64,000 nucleotides of DNA, from NCBI GenBank assembly GCA_003611955.1, contig RAZE01000016.1, positions 32,978 to 96,977 on the forward strand, given 5' to 3'. Every line of letters starts with the position of its first letter. Within the stretch, counting starts at the first letter, position 1. Origin of the DNA: a bacterium 1XD8-76. GTDB taxonomy: Bacteria > Bacillota > Clostridia > Lachnospirales > Lachnospiraceae. Under the pieces are notes generated by a model that was not told the DNA's origin, searched no databases, and worked only from the letters and a program-made list of their open reading frames with translations. The position numbers and the translations under genes were made by a program. Positions 36,005 to 44,360 of this stretch are shown here, in pieces.

Positions 36005-36784
36005 ATGTTATCGAAAAAAAAGGAAAAAGTTCAGGTGTTATCGACCTCGAAATTAGCCGAGGGTATCTACGAAATGTGGCTGAAGACGGATATGGCGATG
36101 GAAAAAGGAGCCGGCCGCTTCATCGCGGTGTACCCCAGGGATGGAGCGATGCTTCTCCCGAGGCCGATCAGCATCTGTGAACAGGATGTGGAGAGGGGCG
36201 CGCTGCGCATCGTGTACCGCGTGGCGGGAAGAGGAACAAAAGAGTTTTCCGCTTACAGGCAGGGAGATATGGTGGAAATACTGGGCGTTCTCGGAAACGG
36301 CTATCCCCTGGAGGAAGCGGAGGGGAAGACGGCGCTGCTTTTGGGGGGAGGAATCGGTATTCCGCCTCTGTTGGAGCTGGCGAAAGAGCTGGAGCACTGC
36401 AAAAAGAAGATCGTTCTGGGATATCGGGACGCAGAACTTTTCTTAAAAGAAGATTTGACAAAATTCGGGGAAGTTTTTATTGCTACGGAGGACGGCAGCG
36501 CCGGGACCAAAGGAAATGTGATGGATGCGGTGAAAGAGAATAAATTGAATGCAGATTTAATTTATGCGTGTGGTCCCATGCCGATGCTGCGCGCGATCAG
36601 GAGTTATGCGGCCCGGAGACAGATTCCGGCGTGGATATCTCTGGAGGAGCGGATGGCCTGCGGTGTGGGCGCATGTCTGGGCTGCGTATGCAGGACAGTG
36701 AGGGAGGATGCCCACTCCCATGTGCACAATGCTCGAATCTGCACGGACGGGCCGGTTTTTCGGGCGGAAGACGTGGATATTTGA
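36005..36784 (+). CDS. pyrK: Dihydroorotate dehydrogenase B, electron-transfer subunit
   Basis: PyrK passes electrons from dihydroorotate oxidation to NAD+. The 259-residue flavoprotein has a ferredoxin-reductase-like FAD domain (LPRPISIC), an NAD-binding loop (LLLGGGIGIPPLLELAKEL) and the C-terminal 2Fe-2S cysteines (CGVGACLGCVCRT and a later Cys in ARICTDGPVF). It lies 46 bp after pyrC and 22 bp before pyrD, giving the NAD-linked class 1B enzyme. Confidence 0.95.
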   Translation: MLSKKKEKVQVLSTSKLAEGIYEMWLKTDMAMEKGAGRFIAVYPRDGAMLLPRPISICEQDVERGALRIVYRVAGRGTKEFSAYRQGDMVEILGVLGNGYPLEEAEGKTALLLGGGIGIPPLLELAKELEHCKKKIVLGYRDAELFLKEDLTKFGEVFIATEDGSAGTKGNVMDAVKENKLNADLIYACGPMPMLRAIRSYAARRQIPAWISLEERMACGVGACLGCVCRTVREDAHSHVHNARICTDGPVFRAEDVDI

Positions 36785-36806
36785 GGGGAAGACGGAGGGC
36801 TTTTGA

Positions 36807-37712
36807 ATGAATACAGAAGTAAAAATAGCGAGCGTTATGTTAAAAAATCCAGTGATGACAGCCTCCGGAACTTTTGGCTCCGGTATGGAGTACAGTGAGT
36901 TCGTGGATCTGAACAGGCTGGGGGCGGTGGTGACGAAGGGCGTGGCGAATGTGCCCTGGCCGGGGAACCCCACCCCCAGGGTGGCGGAGACCTACGGAGG
37001 GATGCTGAATGCGATCGGACTGCAGAATCCGGGGATCGATGTCTTTCTGGAGCGGGATATCCCTTTTTTGCAGCAGTTTGACACAAAGATTATCGTCAAC
37101 GTCTGCGGAAAGACCGTGGAGGATTATCTGGAGGTGGTGGAGCGATGTCATGAGGTGAGGATCGATCTGCTGGAGATCAATGTATCCTGTCCGAACGTGA
37201 AGGAGGGTGCCATCGCTTTCGGGCAGAAGACGGAGGCGCTCTACGATATAACGCGGGCGGTGAAAAGAGTCGCGAAGCAGCCGGTGATCATGAAACTCAG
37301 CCCCAACGTGACGGATATCGGGGAGATGGCAAGAGCGGCGGAGGCGGGTGGCGCGGACGCTGTTTCTCTGATCAATACGCTCACCGGCATGAAGATCGAT
37401 GTGGAAAAGAGGCGTTTTGTTCTGGCGAATAAGACCGGAGGATTGTCCGGTCCCGCGATCAGGCCGGTGGCGGTGCGCATGGTCTACCAGGCGGCCCGCG
37501 CGGTGAAGATTCCGGTGATCGGCATGGGCGGCATTATGACGGCGGAGGATGCGCTGGAGTTTATACTCGCCGGGGCAAGCGCCGTGGCGGTCGGCGCGGC
37601 GAACTTTATCAATCCCTACGCCACGGAGGAGATCGTGCAGGGGATCGAGGAGTACATGCGAAGGCACCATGTGGAGGATATCGCGGAACTGATCGGTGCG
37701 GTACAGGAGTGA
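36807..37712 (+). CDS. pyrD: Dihydroorotate dehydrogenase B, catalytic subunit
   Basis: PyrD oxidises dihydroorotate to orotate. The 301-residue TIM-barrel FMN protein has ASGTFGSG near residue 20, NAIGLQNPG, the active-site cysteine in EINVSCPNVKEG and the FMN-phosphate loop PVIGMGGIMTAEDALEF. Length and motifs fit class 1B, consistent with the adjacent pyrK. It is the last gene of the cluster. Confidence 0.95.
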   Translation: MNTEVKIASVMLKNPVMTASGTFGSGMEYSEFVDLNRLGAVVTKGVANVPWPGNPTPRVAETYGGMLNAIGLQNPGIDVFLERDIPFLQQFDTKIIVNVCGKTVEDYLEVVERCHEVRIDLLEINVSCPNVKEGAIAFGQKTEALYDITRAVKRVAKQPVIMKLSPNVTDIGEMARAAEAGGADAVSLINTLTGMKIDVEKRRFVLANKTGGLSGPAIRPVAVRMVYQAARAVKIPVIGMGGIMTAEDALEFILAGASAVAVGAANFINPYATEEIVQGIEEYMRRHHVEDIAELIGAVQE

Positions 37713-37760
37713 TACAGGTATAAATACTTCCCCGGACGCATACTCTGTAGAAAGGCAGAT

Positions 37761-39341
37761 ATGGCAGAGGAATGGGAGGTTTTTATAGAAGGCATGGAGC
37801 TTGAGAAGAGAAAAATTTATATGGACCGCATGAAATATAAGGCGGGAACCCAGATCGCACTGGAAGATGACAGGAATCTGCAGGATAACAAACCGGATAT
37901 CACCCGCATTTTGGGACAGAAAGGATATATCCGTCTGGAGGAACTGAAACCCGCGCCGGACCACGTGACGATGCGCGGCAAACTGTATTATAAGGTTCTC
38001 TATCAGTCGGACGAGGGAGGACAGATATGCTCCGTCGAGGGGAGTATCCCGTTTGAGGAGCAGGTACATATGGACGGACTCGGGACCCAGGAGTTAGTGC
38101 AGGCGAGATGGGAATTGGACGATATGACCATCAGCATGATCAATTCCAGGAAGCTCAGCGTTCAGGCTGTCGCCTGTTTTGAACTTTTTGTGGAAGAGCT
38201 CTACGAGGAGCAGGTGCCTGTGGAGCTGGCGCAGGCCGCGGGGGAGACCGGGATCGAGTGCCGGAAAAAAATGCTGGACGTGGCGGGTATCACCGTGTTG
38301 AAAAAAGATATTTTCCGGATCAGAGAGGAGATGGAACTGCCCCAGAACTGCCCGAATATCGCGAGTCTGATCTGGGAGAATATCGAACTGTCGGAACTGG
38401 AGTTTAAGGCGGTGGAGGAGAAGATCTTTGTGAAGGGGGAAGTCAGGGCGTTTTTCCTCTATTCATCGCAGGGGGATGACAGCGGTGCCCAGGTGTTTGG
38501 CACGACAATACCGATATCCGGCTCCGTAGACTGCCAGGGGTGCACGGAGGATCTTATCGCCGACATCTATTATCAGATCAGCCAGCAGGAGATAGAAGTG
38601 CAGGAGGATTTCGACGGCGAGAAGAGAGTGATATCCCTGGAGATGGCGCTGGACCTGTATATGAAGCTGTACCGGGAAGAGAAGATAGAGATCCTGTCGG
38701 ACTGCTACGGGCTGCAGAAGGAAGTGAGACTGGAAAGGCAGGAGACGGAGTACAGGACGATGATGTCCAGATGCGCCGGGAAATACAGGTTGTCGGAGGA
38801 GATTCCGGCGGAGGGGGTTCCCGCCGGAGCGAAGCTTTTGTATTATCAGGCTGGGGTGCAGAAAGAGGGACAGCAACAGACGGAGGAAGGGATAGAGATA
38901 CTGGGGGCGGTGGATGCCGATTTCCTGCTGCAGGATGAGAGCGACGGAAAGTTCTACAGACTTCACGCCGGCATTCCGTTCCGTTATCTGTTGGAGACGT
39001 CGGGGATCACGGCGGCGGATTTCTGCAGTCTGAGGATCCATCTGGATAACCTGACGGCGGCCGGCGCCGGTGAGAGCTGGGAGGTCAAGGGAATACTGAG
39101 CTTTGAGATGGCGGCTTTTCATCGGGCGAAGGAAGACGTGATACAGGGGATCGAATTGTGTGAGCCGGACGCGGAGAAATTCAGGAGGACACCGGGTATG
39201 GTGGGGTATGTGGTAAAGTCCGGCGACAGCCTCTGGGATATCGGAAAGAGGTATATGGTTTCTCTGGAGAGCCTCAAGGAGATGAATCATCTGTCGCGGG
39301 ATGAAGTGCGCGCGGGGGATAAAATGTTGATCATACGTTAG
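37761..39341 (+). CDS. SPOCS/DUF3794 repeat protein with C-terminal LysM domain
   Basis: A 526-residue protein with repeated SPOCS (DUF3794) beta-rich domains across about residues 30-450 and a LysM peptidoglycan-binding motif at the end (YVVKSGDSLWDIGKRYMVS to VRAGDKMLIIR). Proteins of this architecture are common in spore-forming clostridia and are related to spore-coat morphogenetic proteins. There is no signal peptide, which fits a mother-cell coat protein. A sporulation role is inferred. It sits alone between pyrD and ispE. Confidence 0.85.
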   Translation: MAEEWEVFIEGMELEKRKIYMDRMKYKAGTQIALEDDRNLQDNKPDITRILGQKGYIRLEELKPAPDHVTMRGKLYYKVLYQSDEGGQICSVEGSIPFEEQVHMDGLGTQELVQARWELDDMTISMINSRKLSVQAVACFELFVEELYEEQVPVELAQAAGETGIECRKKMLDVAGITVLKKDIFRIREEMELPQNCPNIASLIWENIELSELEFKAVEEKIFVKGEVRAFFLYSSQGDDSGAQVFGTTIPISGSVDCQGCTEDLIADIYYQISQQEIEVQEDFDGEKRVISLEMALDLYMKLYREEKIEILSDCYGLQKEVRLERQETEYRTMMSRCAGKYRLSEEIPAEGVPAGAKLLYYQAGVQKEGQQQTEEGIEILGAVDADFLLQDESDGKFYRLHAGIPFRYLLETSGITAADFCSLRIHLDNLTAAGAGESWEVKGILSFEMAAFHRAKEDVIQGIELCEPDAEKFRRTPGMVGYVVKSGDSLWDIGKRYMVSLESLKEMNHLSRDEVRAGDKMLIIR

Positions 39342-39356
39342 AAAACGAATGGCTGA

Positions 39357-39384
39357 AATGGTCAATACGGGGGTATTGACCATT
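39357..39384 (+). terminator. Terminator-like hairpin after the SPOCS/LysM gene
   Basis: A 12-bp perfect stem (39357-39368 with 39373-39384) with a GGGG loop, 15 bp after the stop. The U-tract is poor (CTCTGTG follows). Confidence 0.6.
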
Positions 39385-39412
39385 CTCTGTGTATCGGATA
39401 AACGTTTCGCAG

Positions 39413-39441
39413 TTGACTGGAAAGCACGGATTGTATATAAT
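39413..39441 (+). promoter_or_regulatory. Strong sigma-A promoter of ispE-gntR
   Basis: TTGACT (39413-39418), 17-bp spacer, TATAAT (39436-39441): one mismatch from the full consensus. Confidence 0.82.
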
Positions 39442-39469
39442 AAAATACAATCTGTACAATAAAATACAA
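39431..39469 (+). promoter_or_regulatory. Candidate operator over the ispE -10 region
   Basis: TTGTAT (39431-39436) and ATACAA (39445-39450) form an inverted pair around the -10. The 12-mer AATAAAATACAA occurs at 39439-39450 and again at 39458-39469. A GntR-type repressor gene in the same transcript is a natural candidate to bind here. This is inference only. Confidence 0.35.
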
Positions 39470-39489
39470 AATGACGGGAAGCGGAAGAT

Positions 39490-40389
39490 ATGGAGAGGGA
39501 ACTGATCCTGAAGGCACACGGGAAAATTAATCTGGGGCTTGATGTGATAAGACGGCTGGGAAATGGATATCATGAAGTGAGGATGATCATGCAGTCCGTG
39601 GAACTGGCGGATATCGTGACGATGAGAAGGCTTTCGGAGGATAGGATCGTCGTTGCCGCGGACAGGGCGGGGCTTCCCTGCGATGAGCGCAACCTTGCCT
39701 ACCGGGCGGCGGCGCTGATGAAGAAGAACTATTCTCTGGAGGGCGGGGTGGAAATTTTTCTGGAAAAGCATATTCCGGTGGCGGCGGGAATGGCGGGCGG
39801 CTCTGCGGACTGTGCCGCGGTCTTAAAGGGAATGAACGAGCTGTTTGACTTAAATGTGTCTTTGGAGGACCTGCAGAAGATCGGCGTGAAGCTGGGGGCG
39901 GACGTACCGTACTGCCTGCTCGGCGGATGCGCTCTCTCGGAGGGGATCGGCGAGGCGTTGACTGAATTGGGCGAACCGCCGGCCTGCAGTCTTCTTCTGG
40001 CAAAGCCGGATATCGATGTCTCCACGAAGCATGTGTACGAGAGCCTGAGGCTGGATGCGCTGGAGAGGCATCCCGATATTGACGGCATGATGGGGGATAT
40101 AGAGAAAGGAGACCTTAAGGGGCTCTGCGAGAAGATGGAAAATGTGCTGGAGACCGTGACGGGAGCGGAATATCCGATCATCGGGGAGATCGAGAGACTC
40201 ATGGTGGCGGAAGGCGCACTCACGGCGGTCATGAGCGGCAGCGGTCCCACGGTATTTGGCGTATTCAGGGAAGAGAAGGCGGCCCGGCGTGCGATGCGCG
40301 CGATCAGGGAGAGAAATTTGACGGAAGAGGTTTTTTTGTCCGGGTTTCAGACGGAGAGAGGAATATGGGATGGCATATCACGAATTTGA
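39490..40389 (+). CDS. ispE: 4-diphosphocytidyl-2-C-methyl-D-erythritol kinase
   Basis: IspE phosphorylates CDP-methylerythritol in the MEP isoprenoid pathway. The 299-residue GHMP kinase has AHGKINLGLDVIRRLGNGYHEV at its start, the phosphate loop PVAAGMAGGSADCAAVLKG near residue 97 and the C-terminal MSGSGPTVFGVF. Length is normal. The gntR start lies inside its last 20 bp, so the two are coupled. Confidence 0.95.
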   Translation: MERELILKAHGKINLGLDVIRRLGNGYHEVRMIMQSVELADIVTMRRLSEDRIVVAADRAGLPCDERNLAYRAAALMKKNYSLEGGVEIFLEKHIPVAAGMAGGSADCAAVLKGMNELFDLNVSLEDLQKIGVKLGADVPYCLLGGCALSEGIGEALTELGEPPACSLLLAKPDIDVSTKHVYESLRLDALERHPDIDGMMGDIEKGDLKGLCEKMENVLETVTGAEYPIIGEIERLMVAEGALTAVMSGSGPTVFGVFREEKAARRAMRAIRERNLTEEVFLSGFQTERGIWDGISRI

Positions 40390-41041
40390 CGCTAAAGTAG
40401 ACGAATTTCTGCCGCTCAGGGATGTGGTGTTTAAAAAGCTGCGCAGAGCTATCCTGTTGGAGGAATTGAAGGCGGGGGAGAGACTGACGGAGATCCATCT
40501 GGCGGACAAGCTGGGCGTGAGCCGGACACCGATCCGGGAAGCGATCCGCAAACTGGAGCTGGAAGGGCTTGTGATCATGATTCCCAGGCGGGGGGCCATT
40601 GTGGCGGACATCAATGAGAAAAGCCTGAAAGATGTGCTGGAAGTGAGGCGGGTGCTGGATGTGCTCAGCGCGGAACTGGCCTGCGAGCGCATCGATGAGG
40701 AGGGGAAAAAGGCGCTGGGGGAGGCCTGCCTGGAGTTTGAGAGGGCGATAAAGGGCAACGATCTGCGGGATATCGCACAGAAGGATGTGGCGCTGCATAA
40801 TATTATTGTAGAAGTCACCGGAAATGTGACTCTCAGGCAGATGATCGACAATCTGGCGGAACAGATGTACCGTTACCGCGTGAAATATCTGCGGGATGAC
40901 AGCCAGTACGGGATGCTCTTAAAAGAGCACCAGGAACTTTGTGAGAGCATTATAAACGGCGACAGGAAGATGGCGGCTGAGTGCGCGAAGCAGCATATCG
41001 ACAATCAGCAAAAAGCGATTTTAAGCAGGCTCACTGTTTAA
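40370..41041 (+). CDS. GntR-family transcriptional regulator (FCD/FadR type)
   Basis: The 223-residue protein has an N-terminal winged helix-turn-helix (LTEIHLADKLGVSRTPIREA near residues 42-61) and a helical FCD ligand domain. Its metal-binding residues are visible as Asp and His in DVALHN, His in EHQELCES and His in AKQHID. FCD proteins usually sense small carboxylic acids. Its start overlaps ispE by 20 bp. Palindromes with TTGTAT/ATACAA half-sites lie over its promoter and just after its stop, so autoregulation is a reasonable guess. Confidence 0.9.
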   Translation: MAYHEFDAKVDEFLPLRDVVFKKLRRAILLEELKAGERLTEIHLADKLGVSRTPIREAIRKLELEGLVIMIPRRGAIVADINEKSLKDVLEVRRVLDVLSAELACERIDEEGKKALGEACLEFERAIKGNDLRDIAQKDVALHNIIVEVTGNVTLRQMIDNLAEQMYRYRVKYLRDDSQYGMLLKEHQELCESIINGDRKMAAECAKQHIDNQQKAILSRLTV

Positions 41042-41057
41042 AAGAGAAAAAAAGAAC

Positions 41058-41090
41058 CATACTCTTTGTATAAGGAATACAAGGAGTATG
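41058..41090 (+). promoter_or_regulatory. 14-bp hairpin covering a ribosome-binding site
   Basis: The arm 41058-41071 pairs with 41077-41090 (one G-U) around a 5-nt loop. The descending arm contains the AAGGAG site of the small membrane protein gene at 41097. Its core is also TTGTAT-N5-ATACAA, possibly an operator for the preceding GntR protein. No U-tract follows. Confidence 0.55.
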
Positions 41091-41096
41091 ACAGTT

Positions 41097-41366
41097 ATGA
41101 TAAAAGAACATAAAACAAATCGGAGAATACAGGCGGCTGCTCTGGGAGGACTATTGCTTTCACTGGGCTTTTGGGGGATTGTTTTTCCCCAGTATCTTTT
41201 CACGGGTGACTGTGTCAGGATATTGGATGAGGAAGGACAGGATGTAACAGAGGAAGCGGAGGAGGACCGGAATCTTTACCTTGCGATCGAGGGCGCCGAA
41301 CCCGGACAGATCGAGGTAAAGATCAGTATTTTGGAATGGCAAAAAGATAAAGCGAAAGGATATTAG
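41097..41366 (+). CDS. Small single-pass membrane protein, unknown function
   Basis: An 89-residue product with a basic N-terminus, one membrane segment at about residues 12-32 and an acidic exterior tail (EEGQDVTEEAEEDR). No family is recognised. The start at ATG 41097 is preferred over ATG 41088 because AAGGAG at 41081-41086 is correctly spaced for it. That site is buried in the hairpin at 41058-41090, so translation may be conditional. murI begins 5 bp after its stop. Confidence 0.6.
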   Translation: MIKEHKTNRRIQAAALGGLLLSLGFWGIVFPQYLFTGDCVRILDEEGQDVTEEAEEDRNLYLAIEGAEPGQIEVKISILEWQKDKAKGY

Positions 41367-41371
41367 CGGCG

Positions 41372-42196
41372 ATGGACAACAGGAAGGAAGCGCCGATCGG
41401 TGTGTTTGATTCCGGCGTAGGAGGATTGACGGTGGCAAAGGAGATCATGTATCAGATACCGAATGAAAAGGTGATCTATTTTGGCGATACGGCGAGAGTA
41501 CCCTATGGCAACAAGACAAAAGAGACCGTCACAAAATACGCGCTGCAGATTGTCCGTTTTCTGGAGACTCAGAATGTGAAAGCGATCGTAGTAGCCTGCA
41601 ACACGGCGAGCGCCTACGCGCTGGAGGAGATAGAACAGGCGGTGGATGTGCCGGTGATCGGTGTGGTAAAGCCCGGGGCGAAGATGGCGACGGAGGCCAC
41701 AAAAAACGGAAAGATAGGTGTGATAGGAACCCGGGCGACCATCGGGAGCGAGACATACACTACATATATCAGACAGTTGAATCCCGGCATAGAAGTGATC
41801 GGGAAGGAATGCCCGCTGTTTGTCCACCTGGTGGAGGAAGGCCTCTGGGAGGATCCTGTGACGGAAGAGATCGCGAGGCGCTATCTCACCGATCTGATCG
41901 ATATCGGGATCGATACGCTGATACTGGGATGTACCCACTACCCGCTGATCAGAAAGACCGTGCAGCGGATCATGGGGGAGAATGTTCGGCTCGTCAATCC
42001 CGCTTATGAGACGGCGAGGGAGCTGAAAGATCTGCTGGCGGAACACAGCATTTTAAACGAACAGACGCCGGGACTCGGGACCAATATACACCGTTTCTTT
42101 GTCAGCGATGCGGCGGAGAGGTTTCAGATTTTTGCCAATTCCATCCTGAAATATGGAATATTGTCTGCAAAAGTGATTCATATCGAGGAATATTGA
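41372..42196 (+). CDS. murI: Glutamate racemase
   Basis: MurI makes D-glutamate for peptidoglycan. The 274-residue protein has IGVFDSGVGGLTVAKEI at residues 8-24 and the two catalytic cysteines in VACNTASA and LGCTHYPLI. Length is normal. It follows the small membrane protein closely, and a DUF1934 gene follows it by 6 bp. Confidence 0.95.
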   Translation: MDNRKEAPIGVFDSGVGGLTVAKEIMYQIPNEKVIYFGDTARVPYGNKTKETVTKYALQIVRFLETQNVKAIVVACNTASAYALEEIEQAVDVPVIGVVKPGAKMATEATKNGKIGVIGTRATIGSETYTTYIRQLNPGIEVIGKECPLFVHLVEEGLWEDPVTEEIARRYLTDLIDIGIDTLILGCTHYPLIRKTVQRIMGENVRLVNPAYETARELKDLLAEHSILNEQTPGLGTNIHRFFVSDAAERFQIFANSILKYGILSAKVIHIEEY

Positions 42197-42202
42197 AAAT
42201 TT

Positions 42203-42643
42203 ATGATCAGAGAGAGAAACACAGAATGCATGGTCTGTGTCCGGTCGGAGCAGATAAGCGAAACGGGCGAGCGGCAGACTATGGAGACGAGGAGTAAAGG
42301 ACGGCTTTCCGAGAGAGAAGGGGTCCTTTATGTGCTTTATGAGGAAAAAGGGGAGAAGTCCCAGGGGGATGCGCCGGTGAAAAACCTGCTGAAGATCCAG
42401 GAGAAATCCTTGAGGGCGAGCCTGAAAAAGTCCGGGGCGGTGTCCTGGAAAATAAATTTTGAGCAGGGCAAAAGGGACAGATCGGAGTACGTAACGCCCT
42501 ACGGGGCGCTGGAGATCGGTGTTGAGACGAGGGAAGTGAAAGTGAAAAAAAGGCAAGAAAAAACCAGTCTGCTGCTCGTCTATACCCTCTTTATACAGGG
42601 GGAGCGACAGGCGGAATGCAGACTGGAACTGGAAATTCTGTAG
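42203..42643 (+). CDS. DUF1934 (YwiB-like) protein
   Basis: The 146-residue protein matches the DUF1934 calycin-like family: alternating short beta strands, EGVLYVLYEEK, SLRASLKKSGAVSW, YVTPYGALEIGVETREV and a final strand pair. The biochemical function of the family is unknown to me. It is in the same direction as murI with a 6-bp gap, so one transcript is likely. It converges with the minus-strand gene next to it, with only 2 bp between the stops. Confidence 0.82.
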   Translation: MIRERNTECMVCVRSEQISETGERQTMETRSKGRLSEREGVLYVLYEEKGEKSQGDAPVKNLLKIQEKSLRASLKKSGAVSWKINFEQGKRDRSEYVTPYGALEIGVETREVKVKKRQEKTSLLLVYTLFIQGERQAECRLELEIL

Positions 42644-42645
42644 TT

Positions 42646-43125
42646 CTATTTTACCTGGCCGACGCCGGCTTTTTCCTGAGCCTTCTCCAGGAGCTGTTTA
42701 AAGCGGCTCTTCTTTTTCGTGTTCTGGGGTGCAGTATTCTTGCCGTGCATTCCCCTCACGGAGGTGATGTATATGCCGCTCACGACGGCTTTTACCTCTC
42801 TCTTTACCGGAATGTCATCAAAAATCTTTTCGTCAGCCACGAGAGTCATGATCTGGGGTCCCACTTTTGCCTTTACAATGGGAAGTTTCGATCGGCGCAT
42901 CAGCCTGGGCGTCTGGTCGATGACAGCCTGGGGCAGTCCGGACTGTGTAAGTCTCAATCGCTTCTTATCTATAACCAGCATGGTCACGTTTTGTTTGTAG
43001 GCATCGATCTGTTCCTGCTGTTCCGCCTGCTTTTTCTGCGCTTTCTTCCCGAGAAAGATAAGGGCGACAATGGCGGCAGCTAAAATGACGAGTATGACGA
43101 TCAGTACAATAGTTCCTGTGTTCAT
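42646..43125 (-). CDS. Single-pass membrane protein, unknown function
   Basis: A 159-residue protein starts MNTGTIVLIVILVILAAA, giving one membrane segment at residues 4-25. A lysine- and glutamine-rich coiled-coil stretch (30-50) and a soluble domain with DKKRLRLTQSGLPQAVIDQ follow, then a basic tail. The frame is open 40 codons upstream, but GGAGGAG on the minus strand places the start at 43123-43125. I recognise similar clostridial hypotheticals but no function. Confidence 0.7.
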   Translation of the reverse strand: MNTGTIVLIVILVILAAAIVALIFLGKKAQKKQAEQQEQIDAYKQNVTMLVIDKKRLRLTQSGLPQAVIDQTPRLMRRSKLPIVKAKVGPQIMTLVADEKIFDDIPVKREVKAVVSGIYITSVRGMHGKNTAPQNTKKKSRFKQLLEKAQEKAGVGQVK

Positions 43126-43229
43126 CCGTAAATCTCCTCCAGTTTGGTATACAGCTATTTTAGCATTTATTTTTTGCGATGACAAGATGGAGAAAATTCT
43201 TTTTACAGGGCTGAAATTTGGGAAATACT

Positions 43230-43258
43230 TTGTAAGAACGGACAAGTTGTGATAGAAT
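43230..43258 (+). promoter_or_regulatory. Sigma-A promoter of the FKBP-lipoprotein/asnS genes
   Basis: TTGTAA (43230-43235), 17-bp spacer, TAGAAT (43253-43258), 31 bp before the start. Confidence 0.65.
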
Positions 43259-43289
43259 AGAAAAATATTAGGGAAAGGACAAGTTTATC

Positions 43290-44309
43290 ATGAGTAAAAG
43301 ATGGATGGCAGCGGCGGCGCTGGGCTGTGTGGTGGTCTGTGCGGCGGGCTGCGGTAAGAAGGATGTCAGGATCGCGGATCTGAAAGATGTGGAAGTGGAA
43401 GAGTATGTGACGCTTCCGGATTATAGGAATCTGGATATACAGAGTCCGGAGAAGATAGAAATAACGGATGCGGACGTGCGGAGTTACATCAACAGCCGGA
43501 TCAATGAGGTGAGCGAGATGCGTGAGCTGACGGGAACGGTGGAGAACGGCGATGTGGTGAATATCGACTACGCGGGGACCATCGACGGCACCGCTTTTGA
43601 GGGAGGCACAGCCCAGGCTCAGCTTCTGGAGATCGGTTCCGGCAGTTTTATCGAAGGGTTTGAGGAAGGACTGGTGGGGGCGAATGTCGGAGACAGAAAG
43701 GAGCTTTCCCTGAAATTTCCGGACGGTTACCGCAACCCGGAGGTGGCGGGAAAGGACTGTGTTTTTTCGGTGAAGATCAATCATATTTTGAAGGAACTGA
43801 CCGATGAAAATGTCGCCCTGGTGGATGCCGGATACCAGAGCGCCGAAGCCTACCGGAGCGACGCCGGGAAAATGCTGAGAGAATATTACGAATACCAGTA
43901 CAACAGGGAACTGGAAAGCTATATCGCTGCAGCTCTGGTGGCGGGCTGCACTTATGAGGAGGTGCCCCAGTCTCTTGTGGATGATTACAAGGAGAGCCTG
44001 AGGGAGGATTTTGAGAATGCCGCGGCGGCTCAGGGGATAAGCCTGGAGGAATACATGCTGGGGAACTACGGTATAGCGGCCGACAACATGGAAGATGGAC
44101 TGAGCTCGGTTGCTCTGCGGTGCGCCAGAGAAGGACTTGCGCTGCAGGCCATCGCCGATCGGGAAGGGATATCCGTGTCGGATGAGGAAGTGGACGCAGT
44201 GACAGCGGAGTACACTTCGGAAGGGGAAGGTCCGGACAGGGAGGTCGTGAGAGTCAATCTGCTGTATGAGAAGGTGTATGAGTTTTTGGCGGGTATATAC
44301 GGAGCGTAG
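43290..44309 (+). CDS. Lipoprotein with FKBP and trigger-factor-like domains
   Basis: The 339-residue precursor has a lipobox (CAAGC) near residue 21. Residues 80-170 form an FKBP-type peptidyl-prolyl isomerase domain (NGDVVNIDYAGTIDGTAFEGG, GSFIEGFEEGLVG, VKINHI). A trigger-factor-like helical chaperone region follows to the end. It probably folds exported proteins at the outer face of the membrane. asnS follows directly, without a terminator. Confidence 0.87.
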   Translation: MSKRWMAAAALGCVVVCAAGCGKKDVRIADLKDVEVEEYVTLPDYRNLDIQSPEKIEITDADVRSYINSRINEVSEMRELTGTVENGDVVNIDYAGTIDGTAFEGGTAQAQLLEIGSGSFIEGFEEGLVGANVGDRKELSLKFPDGYRNPEVAGKDCVFSVKINHILKELTDENVALVDAGYQSAEAYRSDAGKMLREYYEYQYNRELESYIAAALVAGCTYEEVPQSLVDDYKESLREDFENAAAAQGISLEEYMLGNYGIAADNMEDGLSSVALRCAREGLALQAIADREGISVSDEEVDAVTAEYTSEGEGPDREVVRVNLLYEKVYEFLAGIYGA

Positions 44310-44360
44310 ATGGCAGATGTATGTAAGGAGTTCAGAGATTTTGAGAAGGAGAGAGAAGAG

